This document shows positions 52,304 through 61,276 of a DNA stretch of 64,000 nucleotides, piece by piece. Every line of letters begins with the position of its first letter. The stretch's first letter is position 1. This DNA is from Arthrobacter sp. NEB 688 (lineage in GTDB: Bacteria; Actinomycetota; Actinomycetes; Actinomycetales; Dermatophilaceae), in NCBI RefSeq assembly GCF_013201035.1, contig NZ_CP053707.1, forward strand, positions 3,658,001 to 3,722,000, read 5' to 3'. The position numbers and the translations under genes were made by a program. The notes beneath the pieces were generated by a model. That model worked only from the letters and a program-made list of their open reading frames with translations, was not told the DNA's origin and ran no database searches.

Positions 52304-54505
52304 TCACGCGTCGCCCGCGGCGTCGAGGACGCCCGCGGACACCGACACCGTGCCGCCGAGCCCGACGACCCGCTCGAGGCCCGGCATCGACTGCAGGGCC
52401 GCGACGGTCGCCGGCGGCAGCGCCGTGCCGCGGGTGAGGAGGATCGGCCGGCCCAGCGAACCGGCGGTCAGCGCGTCGGTCAGGGCGCGGTCCTCGCCGC
52501 TCGAGAGCGACACCGCGGTGACGGCGCCCAGGCGCGGGAGGTAGTACGCGGCGACGGCCGCGGCGACCTCGTAGCGGTCCGCGCCGTCCAGGCGGCGCAC
52601 CGACGACAGCCGCGAGCGCAGGTCGCTCTCGACGGCCGCGCCCACCGACGGGGTGCCCCCGACGATCCGGGCGGCCGGCACGCGCAGGTCGGTCAGGGCC
52701 GCGACGGCGGCGTCCGGCAGCCGGTCCCCGCGGGTCAGCAGGACGGGCTCGCCGACGGCCCCGGCCGGTCCCCCGGCCCCGAGCGCGTCGGCCAGGGCCC
52801 AGCCCGAGGCCACGACGACCGCGCCGACGGGGCGCTCGGCCGCGACCCGGCGGGCCACCGCCGCCGAGACCTCGAAGCGGTCCCGGCCGCCGAGGCGGGT
52901 CACCGCGAGGCCGCGGTCGCGCAGCTCGGTGAGGACGGCGTCGTCGACGGTGGGCGAGCCCCCGACGACGACGGCCCGGGTCAGCGAGCCGGCCCGCCGC
53001 GCGAGCTCCGCCCGCGTCTGGGTCGGCAGCTTCCCCTGCTGGGTCAGCAGCAGCGGGGCCCCGAGCGCCTGGGCCAGCGGCCCGGCGACGGCGGCGTCCG
53101 CGCGGCCGGCGTCCTCACCGCTGGCGATGACGACCGTGCTCGCGCCCTGGTCGTGCGTCGCGGCGAGGGCCTCGGCCACGGCGTAGCGGTTGCTGCCGTC
53201 GATGCGCTCGGTCGGGCGCGCGACGTAGCTGGAGTACAGGCCGAGCCGCGCCTGGAGCGAGGCCCCGCTGATGCTCGCCCGCGCCCCGGAGGACGAGGTG
53301 GCCGTCGCGGTGCGCACCGCGCCCGAGGCGTAGCGCGAGGAGAGGTCGAGGGAGGCGACGTCGGCCAGGCCGAAGACGGACCCGAGCGTCGAGGTGGCCG
53401 GGCGCGTCACCCACGCGCGCCGGGGGTTGCTCGAGCGCAGGCTCCAGTGGTCGTCGACGCTGCGCAGGTAGGGCACCGCCGAGGACCACACGTCCTCGCT
53501 GTTCTGGGTGCGGCCACCGGTCGAGGAGGCGTAGAACGCCTCGATGACCGACCCCTTGTAGGTGACGACGTAGCCCTGGGTGCCCGAGCCCGCCGCGCGG
53601 ACCGCGGCCTGCCAGCTCTTCCAGTACGGCAGGTCCCCGGAGCCCGGGTAGCCGCCGAACACCTGGCTCTGGACGGTGTCGTAGACGTGGCAGGCGCACG
53701 AGCTGCGCACGCCGCCGCGCACGGCGGTCAGGGCGTAGCCGCGGGCCGCGGCGGCCTGGGCCTGGAGCGTGGCCGCGGGCCACGACCACGGGACCTCGCG
53801 GATGTAGTCGAGGTACTGGTCGTGCAGGCGCATCCGGCCGACGACCTCGAGCGTCGAGGAGCCGGGCGTCCGGCTGACGGCGATGCTGCCGTCCTTGTAG
53901 CGCGCCCCGCCGGTCGAGACGAGCGTCCTGGTGTCGTCCCAGTAGACGGTGGCCGTCGTGCCCGTCGCGGTCGTCGTGGGGCTGCACCCGGCGCACGAGA
54001 CGGCGACCCCGCTGCCCGACGCGGTGACCGTCGCGGTCGTGCCGGCGGGCGCGGTGAGGGAGGTGCCGCCGGCGACGACGGTCATCGTGCCGCCACCGGC
54101 CGCGAGCGCGGAGGTCGAGAAGGTGCTCGACGAGGTCTGGTGCTGGAGGTTGACGAGGACCTGCGCGGTGTCGTCGACGGTCGTGTAGTCCGTGCCCGAG
54201 TAGTAGTGGCGAAGGATCTGCGCGGCGCTGTAGCCGTCGCGCGCCATCTCCATCGCGCCGTACTGGCTCATCCCGACGCCGTGCCCCCAGCCGGAGCCCG
54301 AGAGCGTCCACGTGGAGGAGGCCGCGGCCGTGCGGGCCGCCGGGGCGGCGACGGCGGGGGCCGCGCCGTCCGGCGCGGTGGGCGCCGGACGGGCCTGGTC
54401 CACGCCCCACGGCACGGTGCCGGCGAGCGCCGCCGGGGCCAGGCCGCCGGTCAGGGCCAGCGCGGCCGTGGCCGCGACGAGCGGCCGCAGGAGCCGGCGG
54501 CTCAC
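52304..54505 (-). CDS. SpoIID/LytB-domain protein with three cell-wall-binding repeats (CWB2)
   Basis: 733 aa. A signal peptide ends near LAPAALAG (residue 29). Residues about 65-430 form a SpoIID/LytB-like domain: GSGWGHGVGMSQYGAMEMA, YLDYIREVPWSWPAATLQAQ and EAFYASSTGGRTQNSEDVW. SpoIID cuts glycan strands in sporulating bacteria; homologues in non-sporulators are called amidase enhancers. The C-terminal 290 residues are three CWB2 repeats (GSNRYAVAEALA, GGRDRFEVSAAVA, DGADRYEVAAAVA). GTG start overlaps the amidase stop in GTGA, so the two are co-translated. Confidence 0.9.
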   Translation of the reverse strand: MSRRLLRPLVAATAALALTGGLAPAALAGTVPWGVDQARPAPTAPDGAAPAVAAPAARTAAASSTWTLSGSGWGHGVGMSQYGAMEMARDGYSAAQILRHYYSGTDYTTVDDTAQVLVNLQHQTSSSTFSTSALAAGGGTMTVVAGGTSLTAPAGTTATVTASGSGVAVSCAGCSPTTTATGTTATVYWDDTRTLVSTGGARYKDGSIAVSRTPGSSTLEVVGRMRLHDQYLDYIREVPWSWPAATLQAQAAAARGYALTAVRGGVRSSCACHVYDTVQSQVFGGYPGSGDLPYWKSWQAAVRAAGSGTQGYVVTYKGSVIEAFYASSTGGRTQNSEDVWSSAVPYLRSVDDHWSLRSSNPRRAWVTRPATSTLGSVFGLADVASLDLSSRYASGAVRTATATSSSGARASISGASLQARLGLYSSYVARPTERIDGSNRYAVAEALAATHDQGASTVVIASGEDAGRADAAVAGPLAQALGAPLLLTQQGKLPTQTRAELARRAGSLTRAVVVGGSPTVDDAVLTELRDRGLAVTRLGGRDRFEVSAAVARRVAAERPVGAVVVASGWALADALGAGGPAGAVGEPVLLTRGDRLPDAAVAALTDLRVPAARIVGGTPSVGAAVESDLRSRLSSVRRLDGADRYEVAAAVAAYYLPRLGAVTAVSLSSGEDRALTDALTAGSLGRPILLTRGTALPPATVAALQSMPGLERVVGLGGTVSVSAGVLDAAGDA

Positions 54506-56877
54506 GGGGTCACCGCCGCGCGCAGGTAGCCGCCGGTGCGCAACGAGACCGTGACGGGGGCGCCGAGCACGGTGAGCGAGGTCGGGGCGGCGTCGGCGCG
54601 CAGCCACGCCACGACCGAGGGGCTCGTCGCGTCCTGGCGCACGTAGAGGGTCGGCCGGCCGAGCTGGCCGCCGGAGAGGGTGTCGGCGAGCCCGGTGGTC
54701 TCCCCCGACGCCACGAGGACGTCGGTCGTGGGCACGCCGGCCCCACGGGCCCACGTCGCGATGTTCGCCGACAGGTCGTACCGGTTCGCCCCGGCGACGC
54801 GCGTGGCCGAGGGCAGCGCGGTGAGCACCGTGTCGGGCACGGTGACGGCGCCACCGGCCACGACGGTCCGTCGCACCTTGAGGGTGGTGAGGACGGCGCG
54901 GGTGGCGGCCGGGACGGTCGCGTCCACGAGGAGGATCGGGCGCCCGAGGGCGGTGGCCGGGCCGGAGAGCGCGAGACCGTCGGCGAGGGCGGTCTGCCGG
55001 CCGCTCGCGACGAGGACGTCCGGCGTGGCGGCTCCCCCGGTCATCGTCCGGGCGACGTTGGCCGCCACCTCGTACCGGTTGGCCCCGCCGATGCGGGTCA
55101 CCGTGGCGCCGAGCGAGGTCAGCTCGCGCACGACGGCCGACGACACCGAGGGCTCGCCGCCGACGACGGTCACCTGGGTGACCTTGCGCCGGACGATCTC
55201 GGCCCGGGTGGCCGACGGCAGCTTGGCGGCGTTGGTCAGCAGGAGCACCGCGCCCTGCTTCCTGGCCAGCGGCGCCGCGACGAGGGCGTCGGCCATCGCG
55301 TTGGCCTGACCGTTGGTGAGGACCACCTTGCGCGTCGCGGCGTCCCGGACCTTCGAGGCGGCCACGGCGACGCCGAAGCGGTCGGAGCCCTCCAGCCGCG
55401 GGGGGCAGGCGCCCTGCGGCGCACCGCTCGTCGCGGCGATGGTCACGGGCCACGCGGCCGACGAGGTCGAGGTCGCCCCCGAGCCGGTCGTGCCGGTCAT
55501 CGTCACGAGGTAGTCGCCGGGCAGCGCGAGGTCACCCGTGGAGTCGCGCCCGTCCCAGCGGACGGAGAACCCACCGCCGGCGCTGCGCCGGCCCGTGAGG
55601 GTGGCGACGGTGCCGGCGCAGGGGCTCGTCACCGTGATCGTCCACGACATGGCCTCGCTCGCCTTCGCGGAGACGTCCGCCCCCGAGCCGCCGTAGGACC
55701 ACGTGTCCCGGCTGATCGAGGGGGCGAAGAGCATCGTCCCCTCGTACTGGCGGGCGAGCGTGCGGATCTGCGGGAGCTTGGCGTAGAGCTGCGCGCCCGG
55801 GCAGGACGTCGCGTAGACGTCCCGGTGGCCGATGACCGTGGGGTGCGTCCCGAAGCCGTCGAGGGTCGTCGTCCCCGTGGGGTCGACGTGGGCCAGCCCG
55901 AGCTTCCAGGCGATGAGCTTGGCCTGCGCGGTGACGACGGCCGAGGGCACGGACGCGGAGGTGAAGTCGCCCATGACCGAGGTGCCGAAGCTCTGGCTGT
56001 TGACGCCGATCGCGTGGGCGCCGATGACCGGCCGGTCCATCCCGCCGTAGCGGCCCTCCCACGTGCGGCCGAACCGGTCGACGAGGAAGTTGTAGCCGAT
56101 GTCGCCCCAGTCGCGGCCGTTGGTGTGGAAGACGTAGATGCCGCGGATGATGCTCGGGACCTCCGCGGAGGAGTAGGTGTTCGAGCCGACCGTGTGGTGG
56201 ACGACGGCCGCCTTGACCTCCCCGTAGCCGAGGGTCGCGTGACGGATGCTCTCGTCGGCGCCCCAGTCCTGGCGGGTGCGGATGGTCGGCACGACCCCGG
56301 CCGCCGAGGCGCTGCCGGCGGGGGCGGAGGTGACGGCCTCGTCGGCGGCGGTCGTCGTCGCGTCGACGACGTCGAGGCGGGCGCGGGCGCCGCCCTTCGC
56401 GTCGCCGAGGACCCGGGCCTGGACGGCGTCCGCGGTCGAGATCCAGGGCGCGGTGCCGCCGCGCTGGCCGCGCTGCTCGGTGCTGCCGGCGTCGGGGCCG
56501 TCGTCGGACTCGGCCTCGAGGGACTGCCAGGCGCCCCAGGCGCCGGCCCGCTCCTCGCGGATCTCGACGCGGGCGTTCGCCGCGACCGCGCCGTCCGGCC
56601 AGGTCACGCCGACGACGTGGGCGCGGCCCCCGATGTCGACCTGCCGCGACTGGGCCGCGGGAGCCGTCGAGGCGGCGGTGGAGCGCTCCTGCGCCGACGA
56701 CGTCGTCGCCGCGGCCACGGGCGCCGTCGGGGCGAGGTCGTAGGAGCGCAGGGCGGCGGGGACGGGCTTCGGGGCGGCCGCCGCCCCGGTCCCACCCGAG
56801 GTGAGGACGGGGACGACGGTCGCCACGGCCACGGCCACGACGAGGGACAGGGGACGCCGAAGGGCAGCAGAGGTCAT
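54502..56877 (-). CDS. N-acetylmuramoyl-L-alanine amidase with three cell-wall-binding repeats (CWB2)
   Basis: 791 aa from ATG 56875-56877. Signal peptide to about residue 35. Residues about 200-370 are an amidase-2/PGRP domain with the zinc ligand region VVHHTVG (H227/228), VIGHRD (H351) and SCPGAQLY (C359). An Ig-like segment follows near 420-500. The last 290 residues are three CWB2 repeats (EGSDRFGVAVAA, GGANRYEVAANVA, AGANRYDLSANIA). It cleaves the stem peptide from muramic acid while held to a wall polymer. First gene of the unit with the SpoIID protein. Confidence 0.92.
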   Translation of the reverse strand: MTSAALRRPLSLVVAVAVATVVPVLTSGGTGAAAAPKPVPAALRSYDLAPTAPVAAATTSSAQERSTAASTAPAAQSRQVDIGGRAHVVGVTWPDGAVAANARVEIREERAGAWGAWQSLEAESDDGPDAGSTEQRGQRGGTAPWISTADAVQARVLGDAKGGARARLDVVDATTTAADEAVTSAPAGSASAAGVVPTIRTRQDWGADESIRHATLGYGEVKAAVVHHTVGSNTYSSAEVPSIIRGIYVFHTNGRDWGDIGYNFLVDRFGRTWEGRYGGMDRPVIGAHAIGVNSQSFGTSVMGDFTSASVPSAVVTAQAKLIAWKLGLAHVDPTGTTTLDGFGTHPTVIGHRDVYATSCPGAQLYAKLPQIRTLARQYEGTMLFAPSISRDTWSYGGSGADVSAKASEAMSWTITVTSPCAGTVATLTGRRSAGGGFSVRWDGRDSTGDLALPGDYLVTMTGTTGSGATSTSSAAWPVTIAATSGAPQGACPPRLEGSDRFGVAVAASKVRDAATRKVVLTNGQANAMADALVAAPLARKQGAVLLLTNAAKLPSATRAEIVRRKVTQVTVVGGEPSVSSAVVRELTSLGATVTRIGGANRYEVAANVARTMTGGAATPDVLVASGRQTALADGLALSGPATALGRPILLVDATVPAATRAVLTTLKVRRTVVAGGAVTVPDTVLTALPSATRVAGANRYDLSANIATWARGAGVPTTDVLVASGETTGLADTLSGGQLGRPTLYVRQDATSPSVVAWLRADAAPTSLTVLGAPVTVSLRTGGYLRAAVTP

Positions 56878-56935
56878 GAGGGGGTCCAGAGGCAGGGGGT
56901 CGGACGCAGTCAGGGTGCCACAGTGGACCCCACCG

Positions 56936-56954
56936 TTCACTGGCGTCACAGGAG
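56936..56954 (-). promoter_or_regulatory. GTCAC-type repeat upstream of amidase gene
   Basis: TTCAC (56936) and GTCAC (56945) lie 9 bp apart. The 10-mer GTCACAGGAG (56945-56954) is identical to 52157-52166 upstream of the other wall hydrolase, at a similar distance from the start codon. Confidence 0.45.
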
Positions 56955-57062
56955 ATCGTGACCGAACGGACGGCCCGGGTCGCGCGGAGGTGGTGCGCGG
57001 CACCGTCGAACCCGTCGGTCGGTGTGGCCGGGACCGCTCGTGGGCCCCCCGTCACCCCGCAC

Positions 57063-57068
57063 TAGAGT
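57063..57068 (+). promoter_or_regulatory. -10-like box of the CoA-transferase operon
   Basis: TAGAGT lies 7 nt before the ATG at 57076, which lacks a ribosome-binding site. Confidence 0.5.
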
Positions 57069-57075
57069 GCCCGCC

Positions 57076-57855
57076 ATGGACAAAGTCGTCGCCACTCCTG
57101 CCGAGGCCGTGGCCGGGATCTCCGACGGGGCCACCCTCGCCGTCGGCGGGTTCGGGCTCTGCGGCATCCCGTCGGTCCTCATCGCCGAGCTCCACCGCGC
57201 CGGCACGAGCGACCTCGAGGTCGTCTCCAACAACTGCGGGGTCGACGACTGGGGGCTCGGCATCCTCCTGCAGAGCAAGCAGATCCGCCGGATGGTCTCC
57301 TCCTACGTCGGGGAGAACAAGGAGTTCGCGCGGCAGTACCTCGAGGGCGAGCTGGAGGTCGAGCTGACCCCGCAGGGCACGCTCGCCGAGCGGCTGCGCG
57401 CCGGCGGCGCCGGCATCCCCGCCTTCTTCACGCCCACCGGCGTCGGCAGCCAGGTCGCCGACGGCGGCCTGCCGTGGAAGTACGACGGCTCCGGCGGGGT
57501 CGAGAAGGCCTCCCCCGCCAAGGAGGTCCGCGTCTTCGAGCGCGACGGCGAGGAGCGCGAGTACGTCCTCGAGCACGCGATCGTCGCCGACTTCGGCCTC
57601 GTGCGCGCCTGGAAGGGCGACCGCCACGGCAACCTCGTCTTCAACAAGTCCTCGCGCAACTTCAACCCGCTGGCCGCCATGGCCGGCCGGATCACCGTCG
57701 CCGAGGTCGAGGAGCTCGTCGAGCCCGGCGAGCTCGACCCCGACGAGGTGCACCTGCCCGGCATCTACGTCCAGCGCGTCCTGCCGCTCACCCCGGAGCA
57801 GGCCGCCGACAAGCACATCGAGAAGCGCACCGTCCGCGCCACCCAGGAGGCCTGA
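57076..57855 (+). CDS. scoA: 3-oxoacid CoA-transferase subunit A
   Basis: 259 aa. The alpha subunit of succinyl-CoA:3-ketoacid (or related) CoA-transferase, moving CoA between carboxylic acids in ketone-body or short-chain acid metabolism. VGGFGLCGIPSVLIAEL is the conserved glycine loop. VVSNNCGVDDWGLGILL, PAFFTPTGVGSQVADGG and KSSRNFNPLAAMAGRITVAE follow. Start ATG 57076. scoB follows three bases after the stop. Acetoacetate is the most common substrate, but this is not proven here. Confidence 0.93.
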   Translation: MDKVVATPAEAVAGISDGATLAVGGFGLCGIPSVLIAELHRAGTSDLEVVSNNCGVDDWGLGILLQSKQIRRMVSSYVGENKEFARQYLEGELEVELTPQGTLAERLRAGGAGIPAFFTPTGVGSQVADGGLPWKYDGSGGVEKASPAKEVRVFERDGEEREYVLEHAIVADFGLVRAWKGDRHGNLVFNKSSRNFNPLAAMAGRITVAEVEELVEPGELDPDEVHLPGIYVQRVLPLTPEQAADKHIEKRTVRATQEA

Positions 57856-57858
57856 GCC

Positions 57859-58518
57859 ATGCCGCTGACCCGTGAGCAGATGGCCGCCCGCGCCGCCGCC
57901 GAGCTCGAGGACGGCGCCTACGTCAACCTCGGCATCGGCCTGCCGACCCTCGTGCCCAACTACGTGCCCGACGACGTCGAGATCGTCCTGCAGTCCGAGA
58001 ACGGCATCCTCGGCGTCGGCGCCTACCCCGCCGAGGACGCGGTCGACCCCGACCTCATCAACGCCGGCAAGGAGACCGTCACGGTCCGCCGCGGCGCCTC
58101 GTACTTCGACTCCGCCCTCTCCTTCGGGATGATCCGCGGCGGCAAGGTCGACGCGGCCATCCTCGGCGCGATGCAGGTCTCGGCCACCGGCGACATCGCC
58201 AACTGGATGATCCCCGGCAAGATGGTCAAGGGGATGGGCGGCGCGATGGACCTCGTCCACGGCGCGAAGAAGGTCGTCGTCCTCATGGAGCACGTCGCCA
58301 AGGACGGCTCGCACAAGATCGTCGGCGAGTGCTCGCTGCCGCTGACCGGCAAGGCCGTCGTCCAGCGGATCATCACCGACCTCGCCGTCATCGACGTCAC
58401 CGCCGACGGGCTCGTCCTGCGCGAGCTCGCCCCGGACGTCACCGAGGAGCAGGTCCGCGAGGCCACCGGCGCGCCGCTGGCCGTCGACCTGCAGCCCGCC
58501 CCCGGGAGCACGCGCTGA
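57859..58518 (+). CDS. scoB: 3-oxoacid CoA-transferase subunit B
   Basis: 219 aa. Beta subunit. The catalytic glutamate lies in [31 protein letters not shown] and [20 protein letters not shown] match the family. [20 protein letters not shown] is also typical. ATG at 57859. Its stop overlaps a probable CTG start of the following glycosyltransferase gene. Confidence 0.93.
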   Translation: MPLTREQMAARAAAELEDGAYVNLGIGLPTLVPNYVPDDVEIVLQSENGILGVGAYPAEDAVDPDLINAGKETVTVRRGASYFDSALSFGMIRGGKVDAAILGAMQVSATGDIANWMIPGKMVKGMGGAMDLVHGAKKVVVLMEHVAKDGSHKIVGECSLPLTGKAVVQRIITDLAVIDVTADGLVLRELAPDVTEEQVREATGAPLAVDLQPAPGSTR

Positions 58519-59456
58519 CGCAGCCGCCGCCGCTGCGGGTCGTCGTCGGGGTCGCCACCCGGCTGCGGCCCGACGGCCTGCGCCTGCTCGGCGAGAGCCT
58601 CGCCGCGCAGACCGGGCTCGACGGGGTCGAGCCGCGGCTCGTCGTCGTCGACAACGACCCCGCCGGCAGCGCCCGGGAGGTCGCCGACGCGCTCGCCGGC
58701 TCCCTCGGCTGGCCGGTGACCTACGAGGTCGAGCCCGACCCCGGCATCCCGGCGGTGCGCCGCCGGATCGTCGCGCTCGCCCTGGCTGCTGACGCCGACG
58801 CGCTCGTCTTCGTCGACGACGACGAGCAGGCGCCACCGCACTGGCTCGCCACCCTCGTCGGGCACTGGCGGCGCTCCGGCGCCGACGCCGTGACCGGGCC
58901 GGTCCGCCGGCGACTGCCGGCGGACGCCCCGGCCTGGGCGCGCTCGAGCGACCTCTTCGACCCCACCGGCCGGCACGTCACCGGCACGCGGATGCCGAAG
59001 GGGTACACCGGCAACGCGCTCGTCTCGCGGGCCGTCCTCGACCGGCTCGACGTGCCCTTCGACGACGCGTTCCGGCACACCGGGTCCAGCGACCTGCACT
59101 TCTTCCTGCGCGCGGTCCGCGAGGGCTTCGTCGTCGAGTGGTGCGAGGAGGCCGTCGTCGAGGAGACCATCGGCGGCGCCCGCCTCACGTGGGGCTGGTA
59201 CGTGCGCCGGGCCTACCGCTCGGGCGCCGGCGACACCGTCGCGCGCCGCCTGCTGGCGCCCGGGCCGCGGACCACCCTCGAGGTGCTCGCGCGCGCCGTC
59301 CTGCGCACCGGCCACGGGGTCGTCCTGCTCCCCGTCGCCCTCGCCCGCCCGGCCCTGCGCTCGCTCGCGGTACGCCGGGTCGCCTCCGGGGTCGGCACGC
59401 TCGCCGGGCTGCTCGGGCACAACTACGAGGAGTACCGCCGGGCCGACTCGGTCTGA
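58515..59456 (+). CDS. GT2 glycosyltransferase, probable CTG start
   Basis: 313 aa if read from CTG 58515-58517. [37 protein letters not shown] and the metal site [18 protein letters not shown] show a GT2 fold. [20 protein letters not shown] matches the catalytic loop. No ATG, GTG or TTG in frame fits before the first beta strand. The CTG overlaps the scoB stop as CTGA, and GGGAG stands six bases upstream. The acceptor is unknown. Its place between CoA-transferase genes and the Wzm/Wzt genes is unusual. Confidence 0.75.
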   Translation: MTQPPPLRVVVGVATRLRPDGLRLLGESLAAQTGLDGVEPRLVVVDNDPAGSAREVADALAGSLGWPVTYEVEPDPGIPAVRRRIVALALAADADALVFVDDDEQAPPHWLATLVGHWRRSGADAVTGPVRRRLPADAPAWARSSDLFDPTGRHVTGTRMPKGYTGNALVSRAVLDRLDVPFDDAFRHTGSSDLHFFLRAVREGFVVEWCEEAVVEETIGGARLTWGWYVRRAYRSGAGDTVARRLLAPGPRTTLEVLARAVLRTGHGVVLLPVALARPALRSLAVRRVASGVGTLAGLLGHNYEEYRRADSV

Positions 59457-59465
59457 GCGCCGCCC

Positions 59466-59486
59466 GGTCGCGCCCGGCGCGCGACC
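59466..59486. terminator. Hairpin between convergent genes
   Basis: GGTCGCGC (59466-59473) and GCGCGACC (59479-59486) pair perfectly with a 5-nt loop. A second CCGCGCC/GGCGCGG pair follows. They lie between the GT2 gene and the Wzt gene. Confidence 0.6.
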
Positions 59487-59545
59487 ACCCGCGCCGTCAC
59501 GGTGGTGGCGCGGAAGCTCCGACGAGGCGGGGCGCGAGGCTGCCG

Positions 59546-61276
59546 TCAGAAGGAGTCCTCGAGGCGCGAGGCCTCGTCGCCGTCCTCGTCGACGACGTAG
59601 TCGACGAGCTGCTGGCGCACGGCGGTCGAGACCGACGGCACCCCGCCGAGCACGACGACGTGCGCGGGCCGCAGCCGCTTGAGGGCGTCGTGGACCGGCT
59701 CGGGCACGGCGTCGCGGTCGACGAGCAGCAGCGGCATCCCGCTCTGCGCGGCGACGAGCGTTCCGGTGACGGCGTCGGCCGGGGCCGACGCGACGTAGAC
59801 GACGTCGACGTTCTCGCGGTGGTGCTCGGACGCCGCGACGGCGACCTCGGCCGGCGACGGGCTGAGGTGGCGCTGCACGCGCACCCCCGCCGCCTCGGCG
59901 AGGACGTCGGTGACCGACGCCGCGAGGTCGGCCCGCTCGACGAGCAGGTGGACCTCCGAGGGGCGCAGGGCCCGCAGCGTGTCGAGGACCTCGGGGTCGA
60001 CCCCGTCGGTGCCGACGACGAGGACGGTGCCCCCGACCTCGACGGCCCGCAGGGCGGCCGAGAGGGCCGCGGCCTCGTCACGGGCCGGCACGACGAACAC
60101 CGGTCGGCCGGTGGGGGCCTCGTCGCGCGCCAGGGTCGCGACGACGGTCTGCGCGTCGACCCCCGGGACGCGCCGGGTGTCCAGGCCCGCCTTCTCGAGC
60201 GCCTCGACGACGGAGTCGCCGACGCCCTGCGGGTCGCCGACGACGACGACCTCGTCGGGCGCGAGGCGGCGCAGCTCGGCGAGGACGACGGGCGGCACGG
60301 ACCGGCTGCGGACGAGCAGCAGCGGGGAGTTGGAGCGCACGGCGGTGGGGACGGCGGCCAGCGCGACGGCGAGGTCGGTGCCCCCGGCGACGAGGACGCG
60401 CTCGGGGCGCGGCTCGACGGCGCGCGCCGACGTCGTGGCCGAGACGGCGTAGCGGTCGCGGCCGGCCCAGCGCTCGACGCCGGCGACCTCCTGCTCGATC
60501 TCGATCGGCCCGATCGTCCCGCGGCGCCCGGCCTCCTCGTAGGCGTCGACGACGTCGTCGACGGGACCGTCGGCGATCAGCTCACCGCGGTCGAGCCAGA
60601 TCGCGCGGTCGCACATCTCGCGGATCGTGTTCGCCGAGTGCGAGACGAGGAAGACCGTGCCGGCCTCGCCGCGCAGCTCCTCGATGCGCTGGGCGCTGCG
60701 CTCGCGGAAGGCGGCGTCACCGGTCGAGAGCGCCTCGTCGATGATGAGCACCCCGGGGCGCGCCGCGGTCGAGATGGCGAAGCGCAGCCGCGCCGCCATC
60801 CCCGACGAGTAGGTCGACATCGGGAGGTGGATGGCGTCGCCGATGTCGGCGAAGTCGGCGATCTCGTCGAACTTCGCGTCGACCTCGGCCTTGCTCAGGC
60901 CGAGCGCCTGCGCGCCGATGTAGACGTTGCGCGCGCCCGAGAGCGACTTCTCGAGGACGGCGTTGACGCCGAGCAGGGCCGGCGAGCCGTCGGCCCACAC
61001 GTGCCCGCTCGTCGGCGGGATGAGCCCGGCGATGGCGCGCAGGATGGTCGACTTGCCCGACCCGTTGCGCCCGATGATGCCGATCGACTGGCCGTGGTAG
61101 CCGACGAACGACACGTCCTTGACGGCGTGCACCTGCCGCGGGGCGCGGTCGCCGCGCGAGAGCATCCCGCGCAGGCCCGGTGGCCGCTCGCCGGTGCGGG
61201 CCCGGCTGCCGAAGACGCGGTAGACGATGTCGACGTGCGAGACGACGACGGAGGGGGTGCGCTCAGCCGCGCCCAT
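59546..61276 (-). CDS. Wzt-type polysaccharide ABC-transporter ATPase fused to three CWB2 cell-wall-binding repeats
   Basis: 576 aa from ATG 61274-61276, with GGGAGG six bases upstream. Residues 1-250 form the Wzt/TagH-type ATPase: GRNGSGKST (69-77, Walker A), STYSSGMAARLRFA signature (154-167), VLIIDEA (176-182, Walker B) and VSH (211-213). Residues about 268-560 hold three repeats of the CWB2 fold (ERWAGRDRYAVSATTSAR, VVVVGDPQGVGDSVVEA, VVVLGGVPSVSTAVRQQ). No signal peptide or transmembrane helix is seen, so this module should lie in the cytosol, where Wzt proteins usually carry a glycan-recognition domain. It overlaps the Wzm gene by 14 bp. Confidence 0.9.
   Translation of the reverse strand: MGAAERTPSVVVSHVDIVYRVFGSRARTGERPPGLRGMLSRGDRAPRQVHAVKDVSFVGYHGQSIGIIGRNGSGKSTILRAIAGLIPPTSGHVWADGSPALLGVNAVLEKSLSGARNVYIGAQALGLSKAEVDAKFDEIADFADIGDAIHLPMSTYSSGMAARLRFAISTAARPGVLIIDEALSTGDAAFRERSAQRIEELRGEAGTVFLVSHSANTIREMCDRAIWLDRGELIADGPVDDVVDAYEEAGRRGTIGPIEIEQEVAGVERWAGRDRYAVSATTSARAVEPRPERVLVAGGTDLAVALAAVPTAVRSNSPLLLVRSRSVPPVVLAELRRLAPDEVVVVGDPQGVGDSVVEALEKAGLDTRRVPGVDAQTVVATLARDEAPTGRPVFVVPARDEAAALSAALRAVEVGGTVLVVGTDGVDPEVLDTLRALRPSEVHLLVERADLAASVTDVLAEAAGVRVQRHLSPSPAEVAVAASEHHRENVDVVYVASAPADAVTGTLVAAQSGMPLLLVDRDAVPEPVHDALKRLRPAHVVVLGGVPSVSTAVRQQLVDYVVDEDGDEASRLEDSF

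Noticed and set aside
57076-58518. CoA-transferase pair as part of the cell-wall cluster
   Set aside because: Both subunits have complete catabolic CoA-transferase motifs and their own promoter-like box. Nothing links them to glycans apart from location.
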